A stretch of DNA of 43,887 nucleotides from assembly GCA_022711195.1 (NCBI GenBank), contig JAKLFN010000002.1, positions 1 to 43,887 of the forward strand, given 5' to 3'. Positions 16,834-24,931 of the stretch are shown piece after piece. The number at the start of each line of letters is the position of its first letter. Position 1 is the stretch's first letter. The position numbers and the translations under genes were made by a program. The DNA is from Bacteroidota bacterium (GTDB taxonomy: Bacteria > Bacteroidota > Bacteroidia > Bacteroidales > VadinHA17). The notes below the pieces were generated by a model that was not told the DNA's origin, did no database searches, and worked only from the letters and a program-made list of their open reading frames with translations.

Positions 16834-18405
16834 TTACTTTTTTGTTCTGCTCACTTTTTTTGTTGTTTTTGCAACCGTTGTTTTCCTGGCAGGAGATTTT
16901 TTCAAAGCCTTTTTTTCTGCAGTTTTTCTGACAACCGGTTTAGCGGTTTTCTTTGTCTTTGCGGAGACGGTTGGCTTCTTTTTCTTAACCGGCGCTTTTT
17001 TGAGGCTTGTCTCCGCCAGTTTTGCGGCGAGCTCACGGAGAGAAGCAGGAGCCTCCTTTTTTGCAGAAGACCTCGTGCTCTTTGCAGCTTTTTCAGGTTT
17101 CCCCATTAATTTATGGATTTCCTTAGTCTGTTTTTCGATCAAAAGATCCTTTTCTGCAATTATCTTTTCGAGTTTTGAGATATGTTCCTGCTCACTGCTT
17201 ACCGGGAAGAATCTCTTGACCCTGATCTCAAAATCACTAAGCACGTTCATATAATTCATGAACGCATCGTACGGAGTGTCGTAGGGATTGAAATATGCAT
17301 GTACAGCGCCGTCGGAAAAGAATTTTGTTGCCATGTAGTAGAAATGATCGCTTGACTGCAGGTATTCCCAGTCTTTAAGCAGCATTTCGTCATTACACTT
17401 TTTAACCTTATCGGAGAGGTCATATAATTTATCTAGCGCGGCGGCCTGCAGCTCATTGCCCAGCCATGCTGTAATATCTCTTTCTTCATCGGCCCACGAT
17501 ATTGGAGAGGGGACGCTTATAGCCGAGACCGGCTGCAGCGATTCGGCAACCTCTGTGGGTGTCATGAATCTGAATGGTGTTTTTTTCAGGATGGCAGCCG
17601 GCATATGTTGCAGGAAATCGAAGATTCCTGTCTCTTTCCAGTTATGCTCTCCGAATGTTTCGTAGTCGAGGAAGATATTTATAAGTTCGCTTTTAGGGGC
17701 AAGCTTGTTCAGCCATGAGGCGTATTTATCTGCTGTAAGAGGCCATGCACTCCATTGCTTGTTTGAAAATCTGAAAGCTATATCGTCGCTGAGGACAAAA
17801 TTACGCAGCAATACCTTAAGGCGCGGATTTATTGAATTGCAGTAAAGATAATTTGGACTTTTCCAGCCCAGCACATGCTTAGCTCCTTCCGTAAGCATTG
17901 CCCTGAAACCCATATCGGCAATCCATGATCCGATCTGATCGGAATATATCAGTTCCGTATTTCTGAAAGAAGTTGTCTCGACTCCTAAATAATTGCGAAC
18001 CATTTCGCGATGCATTTCTACCTGCCGTTCAAATTCGGCTCTGTTCTTCAGCGATGAAAGAGAGTGGGAGTCAGTTTCGGCGAGAAATTCAACCATTCCG
18101 GTTTCTGCAAGTTCCCTGAAAGAGTCAAGCACTTCAGGTGCATAAAGCCTGAACTGGTTCATCACAATGCCTGTAAGTGAAAAGGTAATTTTAAATTTCC
18201 CCTTGTTTTTCCTTACAAGGTCCAGGATTATCTTATTGGCAGGCAGGTAGCATTTGTCTGCTACTTTTCTCAGAATGGATTCGTTCGAGAAATCGTCGTA
18301 ATAATAATGATCATGACCCAGGTCAAAGAATCTGTATCTTTTCAGCCTGAATGGCTGGTGAACCTGAAAGTATAAGCATATTGCTTTTTTGCCTGCTGCA
18401 CTCAT
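16834..18405 (-). CDS. GH57 alpha-amylase/glucanotransferase-like enzyme with Lys-rich tail
   Basis: The protein has 523 residues. The GH57 conserved regions are visible: HQPF at 16-19, SLTG at 76-79, ETDSHS at 110-115, the nucleophile Glu151 in SFRNTELIY, and the acid Asp247 in DYETFGEH. GH57 enzymes act on alpha-glucans as amylases, 4-alpha-glucanotransferases or branching enzymes; context suggests a glycogen role. There is no signal peptide, so it is cytoplasmic. A coiled coil (about 405-430) precedes a tail of roughly 90 residues rich in Lys, Ala, Thr and Ser (for example KKAPVKKKKPTVSAK), unlike the catalytic domain and similar to the L21 tail. It begins 8 bp after the GT4 gene. Confidence 0.9.
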   Translation of the reverse strand: MSAAGKKAICLYFQVHQPFRLKRYRFFDLGHDHYYYDDFSNESILRKVADKCYLPANKIILDLVRKNKGKFKITFSLTGIVMNQFRLYAPEVLDSFRELAETGMVEFLAETDSHSLSSLKNRAEFERQVEMHREMVRNYLGVETTSFRNTELIYSDQIGSWIADMGFRAMLTEGAKHVLGWKSPNYLYCNSINPRLKVLLRNFVLSDDIAFRFSNKQWSAWPLTADKYASWLNKLAPKSELINIFLDYETFGEHNWKETGIFDFLQHMPAAILKKTPFRFMTPTEVAESLQPVSAISVPSPISWADEERDITAWLGNELQAAALDKLYDLSDKVKKCNDEMLLKDWEYLQSSDHFYYMATKFFSDGAVHAYFNPYDTPYDAFMNYMNVLSDFEIRVKRFFPVSSEQEHISKLEKIIAEKDLLIEKQTKEIHKLMGKPEKAAKSTRSSAKKEAPASLRELAAKLAETSLKKAPVKKKKPTVSAKTKKTAKPVVRKTAEKKALKKSPARKTTVAKTTKKVSRTKK

Positions 18406-18413
18406 GATATAAC

Positions 18414-19706
18414 TTATTTATGCCAAATCACTCTTTCATAAATATCCTTAACGTGTCTTGCCGAATTATCCCATTTCAGCCTTATCACTTCTTCCCTCCC
18501 GTTTTTAATGAACATGCTGGCCAGTGCCGGATAATTCAGAATCCCGTAAATGGCATCGGCCATAGCATCTATATCCCAGAAGTCGGTCTTTACGGCATGT
18601 GTAAGTATCTCAGCCACTCCCGACTGTTTGCTGATTATCACAGGCACATTGCTCTGCATTGCCTCAAGAGGCGAAATACCGAATGGTTCAGATACTGACG
18701 GCATAATGTACACATCGCTCATTGTCAGCATTGTATATACATCTTTGCCTCTCAGGAAGCCTGTAAAATGAAAGCGGTCGGTGATCTTCAGCGATGCAGC
18801 CCTTCGCATCATTCTTTCCATCATATCACCGGAGCCGGCCATTACAAATCTTACATTGTCCATCTTTTTCAGCACCTTGTATGCTGCTTCGATGAAATAT
18901 TCCGGACCTTTCTGGAGGGTAATACGTCCAAGAAAGGTGACAACTTTTTCGTCGAAACCTTTGTCGGCTTTAATGTCTTCTGTTATGTTTACCGGCTCTA
19001 CGGCGTTATATACTGTTTCAACCTTGTCGGGATGAATACCATACCTGTTTATTACAATATCGCGGGTAAGGTTGCTGACAGTAATTATCTTCGACGCAGC
19101 ATCCATTCCTGTTTTCTCAATCCGGTAGACATCGGGGTTAACATTTCCCCCGCTCCTGTCGAAGTCGGTGGCATGTACATGTATCACGAGCGGCTTTCCA
19201 GATACTTCCATAGCAGCAATTCCTGCGGGGTATGCCAGCCAGTCGTGTGCATGGATGATGTCAAATTCATTTTCCTCGGCGATTACCGATGCAACGACCG
19301 AGTATTTATAGATCTCGTCGAGAAGATTACCGTCGTAACGGCCTGAGAAATCTACCATTCCTTTTTTGTTGGTATGGATGAAGAGCCTGTGGCCGTTTAT
19401 TTCTGATCGTGTGACTTTCCAGAAATCTTCAGGGTCGGTATATGGAATTATCTTTGAGGAGACTTCAATTTTTTCCACAGGCTGTCGCGTGCCTTTGTAA
19501 TAGATATGTTTGAAAGCTACAGGCACCTTATTGGCCCCGATGAGTCTTACGGTGTTCTGATCTTCATCGCCCCAGGCCTTTGGCACCACAAATATCACTT
19601 CAAGGTCGTCGAGCGTGGCCATGCCTTTTGTGAGGCCATAGCTTGCCGTACCAAGACCACCGGATATATGTGGCGGAAACTCCCAGCCGAACATTAACAC
19701 ACGCAT
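18414..19706 (-). CDS. GT4-family glycosyltransferase of the glycogen operon
   Basis: The protein has 430 residues with a GT-B fold. The N-terminal domain begins MRVLMFGWEFPPHISGGLGT, including the GGLG loop typical of starch/glycogen synthase-like enzymes. Acceptor-side His is in IIHAHDWLAYPAG. The C-terminal nucleotide-sugar domain contains VVTFLGRITLQKGPEYFIEA and the catalytic-site motif PSVSEPFGISPLEAM. It sits between the debranching enzyme and GH57 genes, as in Bacteroides, where this trio is conserved. It probably transfers glucose onto an alpha-glucan, but the donor and whether it duplicates the GT3 activity are unknown. Confidence 0.88.
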   Translation of the reverse strand: MRVLMFGWEFPPHISGGLGTASYGLTKGMATLDDLEVIFVVPKAWGDEDQNTVRLIGANKVPVAFKHIYYKGTRQPVEKIEVSSKIIPYTDPEDFWKVTRSEINGHRLFIHTNKKGMVDFSGRYDGNLLDEIYKYSVVASVIAEENEFDIIHAHDWLAYPAGIAAMEVSGKPLVIHVHATDFDRSGGNVNPDVYRIEKTGMDAASKIITVSNLTRDIVINRYGIHPDKVETVYNAVEPVNITEDIKADKGFDEKVVTFLGRITLQKGPEYFIEAAYKVLKKMDNVRFVMAGSGDMMERMMRRAASLKITDRFHFTGFLRGKDVYTMLTMSDVYIMPSVSEPFGISPLEAMQSNVPVIISKQSGVAEILTHAVKTDFWDIDAMADAIYGILNYPALASMFIKNGREEVIRLKWDNSARHVKDIYERVIWHK

Positions 19707-19718
19707 ACTATGCCTCTT

Positions 19719-21668
19719 TTACTGGTTTGCATAATTGTTCTCAAGCAGTTCTATGATCCTTAAAACCTCACCTATACTCCAGGCCTGCGAGATAGCGCCC
19801 CTGGGCAGATGCGGAGGATCGCCATCGTATATTTCCGAAATAGTGGAGACACCATGTTCACTCATACACTCTTCAAGTCCATATATGAGGCTTCTTATTT
19901 TATGTACTCCCTGGAGGCCGTAAACCTTCAGCCATCCTTCACAGAACGGCCCGAGCAGCCATGGCCACACTGTCCCCTGATGATATGCATTGTCTCTTGT
20001 ATCCTGGTTGCCGAAATAAATACCCTTATAAAGCTTATGTCCCGGCGATAAAGTCCTCAGACCCCTGGGCGTAAGCAATTCCTTGTCGGCAACATCGAGT
20101 ACCATCTTCATCTGGTCTTTGTCGAGCATGGAATATGGCAGTGATACTGCAATTACCATATTCGGACGTTTAAAGAAATTCTTTCCTTCCTCATCATTAA
20201 CGTAATCGGCCAGGTATCCAATTTTATCGTCCCAGAAAAGCTCCAGGAAAGATTTCTTTATCAGCTCCGGCAGATGTTCAAAGTCCCTGATGAATGCCTT
20301 ATCTTTTTCTGTTTTTGCCATTTCGAGGGTGAAACAGATAGCATTGTACCACAGGGCATTTATCTCAACTGCATATCCCGATCGTGGTGTAACAGGAACG
20401 CCGTTTACGACGGCATCCATCCATGTCAGTGATTTGCCCGGAGCACCGGCGTAGATAAGTCCGTTTTCCCGCATCCTGATATTAAAGCCTGTACCGTTCT
20501 TAAATGCCAGCAGGACGGATTTTGCAGCGGCTCCATATCTTTCGCAGCAGTTCTTTCCACCGCTGAGAACATACTGCTGGAGTGCCCAGAAGAACCATAG
20601 CGGGGCATCGACGGAGTTGAAAGCATAATTGCCGGCTGTACCCATATTCGGGAACAATCCGTCTTTCATCCTTCTGACCTGCGTGTCGAGGACATCGCTG
20701 TAAAGTGCCAGCTTATGCCTTGCCATGGCAATCCCGGGAAGTGAAATAAAGGTATCCCGTCCCCAGGATCCAAACCATGGATAGCCTGCGATAATCAATG
20801 TGTCACTGCCTCTCTTCTCAACAAACTGCTGTGCAGCATTACGAAGACAGTTGACAAAATTGCTTCTCGGGATCTTTCCGGCAAGGTTCTTGTCAAATTT
20901 AGCCATCAGGCCTGCCGGCATCTCTTCTTTTGTTGAAGCCGAAAGAACGATCTCATCACCCTTTTTTGCTTCTATTTCAAAGAATCCTGGAGAAAACAGA
21001 TCCTCAGAATAATCATATCCGCGGCGCTGCTCTTCAATATATTCAACACCCAGGTACCAGTCGGGTACATGTATAAATTCGGCTTTTGAGGAGAACTGCA
21101 TATGGAGCCAGGGGAATCCGTCATACATCTTTGACCTGATACCGTTCCTGATCTTCTCTATCTTGGTGTTTGCAGAAAGGTTTGCATGTGTCAGCTCGTG
21201 GATACTCCTGAAAGCCAGGAATGGCCTTATCTGCAGTTTCATCGTCTCAGTGGCTTCGAGCACAGTATACTTTACAAGCAGCTGTTCCTCATAATGAACG
21301 AGGAGCCTTTCCATTTTGAGAAGTACATTTCCCACCCTGTAAATACGCATGGGGATCAGCTCGGCGCTGAAATCCTCGATATATTTGTGCCCTTTGGGAC
21401 TAAAATAGTCGCTTTTATATTTTCTTATTCCTATGTTGAAGTTCTGATTTTCGTTTATTACCGTTACATCGAGTGAGGAGAGCAGCAGGTATCTGCCGCC
21501 ACCCAGCTCATCGACAGGGCAAACCAGTAAACCATGGTATTTACGTGTATTGCAGTCAACGATTGTTGTTGAGGCATAGGACCCTGCCCTGTTTGTCCTA
21601 AGAATTTCCCTTCCCAGCGAATACTCAAGATTTACTATTTTTCCCTTGTCAAACTTGATATAACTCAT
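19719..21668 (-). CDS. Glycogen debranching enzyme, amylo-alpha-1,6-glucosidase (GH133)
   Basis: The protein has 649 residues. Residues 1-270 form the N-terminal beta-sandwich (GDE_N-like; GREILRTNRAGSYASTTI). Residues 280-640 form the (alpha/alpha)6 barrel with YPWFGSWGRDTFISLPG, NSVDAPLWFFWAL and, near the end, STISEIYDGDPPHLPRG followed by QAWSIGE. These are the conserved blocks of the glucosidase half of eukaryotic debranching enzyme. It removes single glucose residues at alpha-1,6 branch points. It lacks the separate GH13 transferase domain of the animal enzyme. As the first gene of a four-gene operon (gaps 12, 8 and 31 bp), it carries the promoter region, which it shares with the divergent TlpA-like gene. 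Confidence 0.93.
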   Translation of the reverse strand: MSYIKFDKGKIVNLEYSLGREILRTNRAGSYASTTIVDCNTRKYHGLLVCPVDELGGGRYLLLSSLDVTVINENQNFNIGIRKYKSDYFSPKGHKYIEDFSAELIPMRIYRVGNVLLKMERLLVHYEEQLLVKYTVLEATETMKLQIRPFLAFRSIHELTHANLSANTKIEKIRNGIRSKMYDGFPWLHMQFSSKAEFIHVPDWYLGVEYIEEQRRGYDYSEDLFSPGFFEIEAKKGDEIVLSASTKEEMPAGLMAKFDKNLAGKIPRSNFVNCLRNAAQQFVEKRGSDTLIIAGYPWFGSWGRDTFISLPGIAMARHKLALYSDVLDTQVRRMKDGLFPNMGTAGNYAFNSVDAPLWFFWALQQYVLSGGKNCCERYGAAAKSVLLAFKNGTGFNIRMRENGLIYAGAPGKSLTWMDAVVNGVPVTPRSGYAVEINALWYNAICFTLEMAKTEKDKAFIRDFEHLPELIKKSFLELFWDDKIGYLADYVNDEEGKNFFKRPNMVIAVSLPYSMLDKDQMKMVLDVADKELLTPRGLRTLSPGHKLYKGIYFGNQDTRDNAYHQGTVWPWLLGPFCEGWLKVYGLQGVHKIRSLIYGLEECMSEHGVSTISEIYDGDPPHLPRGAISQAWSIGEVLRIIELLENNYANQ

Positions 21669-21700
21669 ATAATCACAATTTGTGTTTGCAAAAAAGCCTT

Positions 21701-21730
21701 TTAAGATAACATTTTTTATTCACATTACAA
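21701..21730 (-). promoter_or_regulatory. Possible promoter of the glycogen operon
   Basis: On the minus strand TTG (21728-21730), a 19-bp spacer and TATCTTAA (21701-21708) resemble the -33/-7 pair, but the -7 element misses the last two consensus bases. The spacing and place are right; the match is weak. Confidence 0.3.
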
Positions 21731-21793
21731 TCCGGTGAGCCGGGGTTAAAAAATATTAGGAATTGCCATATACCTGCCGCTGAAAAAAATAAA

Positions 21794-21801
21794 TAACTTT
21801 G
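21794..21801 (+). promoter_or_regulatory. -7 promoter element of the TlpA-like pair
   Basis: TAACTTTG at 21794-21801 is a full TAnnTTTG match, 46 bp upstream of the start at 21848. No clear -33 TTTG is seen. Confidence 0.5.
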
Positions 21802-21847
21802 CAGTTCAATAATTTTTGAAGATCTTTAATTTAATCTGTACCAATTA

Positions 21848-23014
21848 ATGATTAAAAAAGTTTCTTTCTTGTTATTAACTGCCCTGATTGTTGCAGGATG
21901 TAAAAATAACAATATTGAGATTAACGGCAAACTATTAGCCCCCGCACCTGGTAATTTTCTTTACCTCGACGAGCTGAGATCCACCGATCTCATTACTGTT
22001 GACTCAGCAGTAATTTCTGAAGATGGTACCTTCAGCTTCAGCAGGAGAGTCGGATTTCCTGCATTCTACCTTCTCAAGACTGATGAAACAAATTTCCTTA
22101 CAATGCTGCTGGAACCTGGCCAGAATATTAATATCAAAGCATACCAGGACTCCCTGAATTATCCGGCTTCTGTTACCGGATCGAGGGGCACTGAACTGAT
22201 GATGGAATACAATAAGAAGCTGCTGGGAACCATTACCAGGCTAAAAAGCCTCTACGATGTATATATCCGGAATATGGGTGCCGACCAGCTGGCGGCTGTC
22301 ATGGACAGACTCGACTCTCTTGCCCAGGTTCAACTCGACGACCTGAACCTCTATACAAAAAAATATATCGATGATAATCTAAGCTCCCTGGTCAGCCTCG
22401 TAGCTTTGTACCAGCAGGTTGCGCCGGGAGAGTATATCCTTCATCCTGAAAAAGACTTTGAATATTTTATTAAAGTTGATTCATCATTGTTCAGGCAGTA
22501 CCCCGATTATGAACCAGTTAAATCATTGCATGAGCAGGTGATTTCACTGAAATCCGACCTCGATGCACAAAAACTTAAAGCCCCTGAATTCTATGCGCCT
22601 GCTACAGCTCCCGAAATTTCATTGCCGGGTCCTGATGGAGATACGATTATGCTATCATCAACCAGGGGCAAAATAGTACTGCTCGATTTCTGGGCATCGT
22701 GGTGCAAACCATGCCGCAACGAAAATCCAAACCTCGTCGAAGCATACAACAAGTATCATCACCTGGGATTCCAGATCTACCAGGTTTCCCTCGACAAGAC
22801 AAGGGAGGCCTGGATTAAAGGAATCGAGCAGGATCACCTGGAAAGATGGATACATGTCAGCGACCTTAAATACTGGCAGTCAGTGGTCGTTCCGCTGTTT
22901 GACCTTGAACATATTCCATCCAATTTCCTGCTCGACAGGGAGGGCAGGATTATCGCATCCGATCTGCGCGGAGAGATGCTCCAGAAAAAATTGTCTGAAC
23001 TATTCAATAACTGA
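21848..23014 (+). CDS. TlpA/ResA-like thioredoxin lipoprotein with DUF4369-like N-terminus
   Basis: The protein has 388 residues. A lipoprotein signal peptide ends at VAGC. The N-terminal third (IEINGKLLAPAPGNFLYLDE...) fits the DUF4369 domain found ahead of thioredoxins in Bacteroidota. A helical middle follows. The C-terminal thioredoxin domain carries the redox pair Cys286-Lys-Pro-Cys289 in FWASWCKPCRNE. Such proteins reduce periplasmic disulfides, for example during cytochrome c maturation, or serve general repair. A close paralog follows after 5 bp. Confidence 0.88.
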   Translation: MIKKVSFLLLTALIVAGCKNNNIEINGKLLAPAPGNFLYLDELRSTDLITVDSAVISEDGTFSFSRRVGFPAFYLLKTDETNFLTMLLEPGQNINIKAYQDSLNYPASVTGSRGTELMMEYNKKLLGTITRLKSLYDVYIRNMGADQLAAVMDRLDSLAQVQLDDLNLYTKKYIDDNLSSLVSLVALYQQVAPGEYILHPEKDFEYFIKVDSSLFRQYPDYEPVKSLHEQVISLKSDLDAQKLKAPEFYAPATAPEISLPGPDGDTIMLSSTRGKIVLLDFWASWCKPCRNENPNLVEAYNKYHHLGFQIYQVSLDKTREAWIKGIEQDHLERWIHVSDLKYWQSVVVPLFDLEHIPSNFLLDREGRIIASDLRGEMLQKKLSELFNN

Positions 23015-23019
23015 TAAGA

Positions 23020-24180
23020 ATGAGAAAATACCTGCTCCTGCTAATCCCGGTAATCGCCTTTTCCTCTTGCAGGAATAACAACTCTGTATCGATTAGCGGC
23101 AAGATCACAAACTCTACCCGTGACTACATAGTTATCAACAAAATAGATGTCAATAAAACCGATTTTATCGACTCGGTTAAGATCAGTAAGAAAGGCAATT
23201 TCAAAACAGAAATTGCCGCTGCCGAACCCGATTTTTACCAGGCAGGCTTTTCATCGGAAAACTTTGTAACCCTGCTCGCCGCACCAGGCGAAAGAATCAC
23301 CCTTTCATTCCCCGGCGAAGAGCTTTACAAAAGCTATACCGTTCAGGGCTCTGAAGGCTCGTCACTTGTAAGGGATCTTGATCTCAGGTTACTTGAAACG
23401 CGCCGGAGGCTCGACTCTCTCGACCTTCTTTACAGGAATGCATCATCGGAATCCGGCGTCGCATCAACCAGGGAAGCACTCTCCGATAAAGCACTTGAAA
23501 TAGCTAAGGAACAGAGGAAGTTCAATATAGAATTTATCATTAATAATGTTAAGTCGCTGGCAATCATCAAAGCTCTCTACCAGAAACTTAATGACCAGAC
23601 CTATGTGTTGTACGACCAGCGCGATCTCCAGTATCTTAAGATTGCCTCCGATACGCTCAAAAAATATTATCCCGAATCGAGGCATACCAGGCTTCTGATC
23701 AAAACCTTTGAAGACGGCATGAGGCAATTCAATGCTTTAAAGTTGAACCGGCTGATCGAAGAAATTCCTGAAGTAAAGCTCGATCCTGTTTTAAAAGACA
23801 TCAATGGAAAGACGGTAGCGCTCTCCTCCCTGAGAGGCAGATATGTGCTGCTTGCCTTCTGGGTTTCAGAATCGAGGGAATGTGTTACCGAGAACCTTCA
23901 GCTCAAGGAGTTTTACCGGCTCTATAACAGGAAAGGTTTTGAAATCTACCAGATAAGCCTCGACGGTGATGCAGACAAATGGAGAACAGCAGTGAAGTTC
24001 GATGAGCTTCCATGGATTAACACCAGGGAAGAGGATCCGGCAAATCCGAGAAACGCCATTCTTTTCAATGTAAAATCAGTGCCGGCCAATTACCTCTTCG
24101 ATCCACAGGGTAATATTATCGCAACCAACCTTCACGGGAAGGCTCTTCAGCTGAAACTCATGCAACTATTCAACAAATAG
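23020..24180 (+). CDS. TlpA-like lipoprotein paralog with lost CxxC
   Basis: The protein has 386 residues with the same layout as the preceding gene: lipobox FSSC, a DUF4369-like N-terminal region (VSISGKITNSTRDYIVI), a helical middle and a thioredoxin fold with LLAFWVSESREC and, near the end, SVPANYLFDPQGNIIATNL. The active-site segment is Trp-Val-Ser-Glu-Ser285-Arg-Glu-Cys288: the first catalytic Cys is Ser, the second remains. It therefore cannot act as a standard disulfide reductase, but could bind substrate, form mixed disulfides or serve as a partner of its neighbour. It lies 5 bp after that gene and 4 bp before the LpxH-type gene. Confidence 0.85.
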   Translation: MRKYLLLLIPVIAFSSCRNNNSVSISGKITNSTRDYIVINKIDVNKTDFIDSVKISKKGNFKTEIAAAEPDFYQAGFSSENFVTLLAAPGERITLSFPGEELYKSYTVQGSEGSSLVRDLDLRLLETRRRLDSLDLLYRNASSESGVASTREALSDKALEIAKEQRKFNIEFIINNVKSLAIIKALYQKLNDQTYVLYDQRDLQYLKIASDTLKKYYPESRHTRLLIKTFEDGMRQFNALKLNRLIEEIPEVKLDPVLKDINGKTVALSSLRGRYVLLAFWVSESRECVTENLQLKEFYRLYNRKGFEIYQISLDGDADKWRTAVKFDELPWINTREEDPANPRNAILFNVKSVPANYLFDPQGNIIATNLHGKALQLKLMQLFNK

Positions 24181-24184
24181 TATT

Positions 24185-24931
24185 ATGGCAGTCGGCGGCA
24201 AGGTATTTTTTGCATCAGATTTTCATCTCGGACTGAATGCCGGTGCACCTCCCCGGGAAAGGGAGAAGAAGATTGTCAAGTGGCTCGATACAATTGCAGA
24301 GGAGGCATCAGAGATTTACCTCGTAGGCGACATCTTCGATTTCTGGTGGGAATACAGACATGTCGTCCCGAAAGGTTTTACCCGTTTCCTTGGAAAAATT
24401 TCAGCTATAACCGACTCTGGAGTGCCTGTACATTTTTTTACAGGTAACCACGACATGTGGGTAAACGATTATCTTTCCATGGAGTGTGGTATGAAGATTC
24501 ATACCGGGCCTTATACAACGACCCTGAACGGGAAGAGGTTCCATATAGCTCATGGTGAAGGACTGGGGTCACGAAGCGGCGGGTATAAAATCCTTTTATG
24601 GATCTTTCATAACCGTCTGCTCAGGGCGCTTTACTCTGCCCTTCATCCTGCGATTGGTGTTGCAATAGGCCACAGGTGGTCGTTAAGTTCGAGGCTCGGG
24701 AAAGGCATCTCACTCGAATTTCTGGGAGAGGAGAATGAAGATCTTATAAGGTATGCCGGCAGAGTGGCTGAAAAGGAGAAGATCGATTATTTTGTTTTCG
24801 GTCACAGGCATCTCGCGATGGTACACCCCTTAAAAGGCGGAGGAGAGATAGTATTCCTGGGCGACTGGATAAAACACAGCAGTTATGCGGTTTGGGATGG
24901 CAACCAGCTCGAAATGAAGATGTTCGGCTAA
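24185..24931 (+). CDS. lpxH: UDP-2,3-diacylglucosamine hydrolase (LpxH-type metallophosphoesterase)
   Basis: The protein has 248 residues. The calcineurin-like metal ligands are all present: SDFHLG (Asp-x-His), VGDIFDFWWE (Gly-Asp), TGNHDMW (Asn-His-Asp), IAHGEG and FGHRH. The WWEYR and NHD segments are typical of LpxH rather than general phosphoesterases. It cleaves UDP-diacylglucosamine to lipid X in lipid A synthesis, at the inner face of the inner membrane. It follows the TlpA-like pair after 4 bp, so it is probably co-transcribed with them. Its stop overlaps the convergent SiaB-like gene in CTAA. Confidence 0.88.
   Translation: MAVGGKVFFASDFHLGLNAGAPPREREKKIVKWLDTIAEEASEIYLVGDIFDFWWEYRHVVPKGFTRFLGKISAITDSGVPVHFFTGNHDMWVNDYLSMECGMKIHTGPYTTTLNGKRFHIAHGEGLGSRSGGYKILLWIFHNRLLRALYSALHPAIGVAIGHRWSLSSRLGKGISLEFLGEENEDLIRYAGRVAEKEKIDYFVFGHRHLAMVHPLKGGGEIVFLGDWIKHSSYAVWDGNQLEMKMFG

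Noticed and set aside
16820..17254. Plus-strand reading frame rich in Phe, Leu and Val that looks like a membrane protein
   Set aside because: It is the antisense of the Lys/Ala-rich GH57 tail; AAA/AAG codons read backwards give Phe and Leu.
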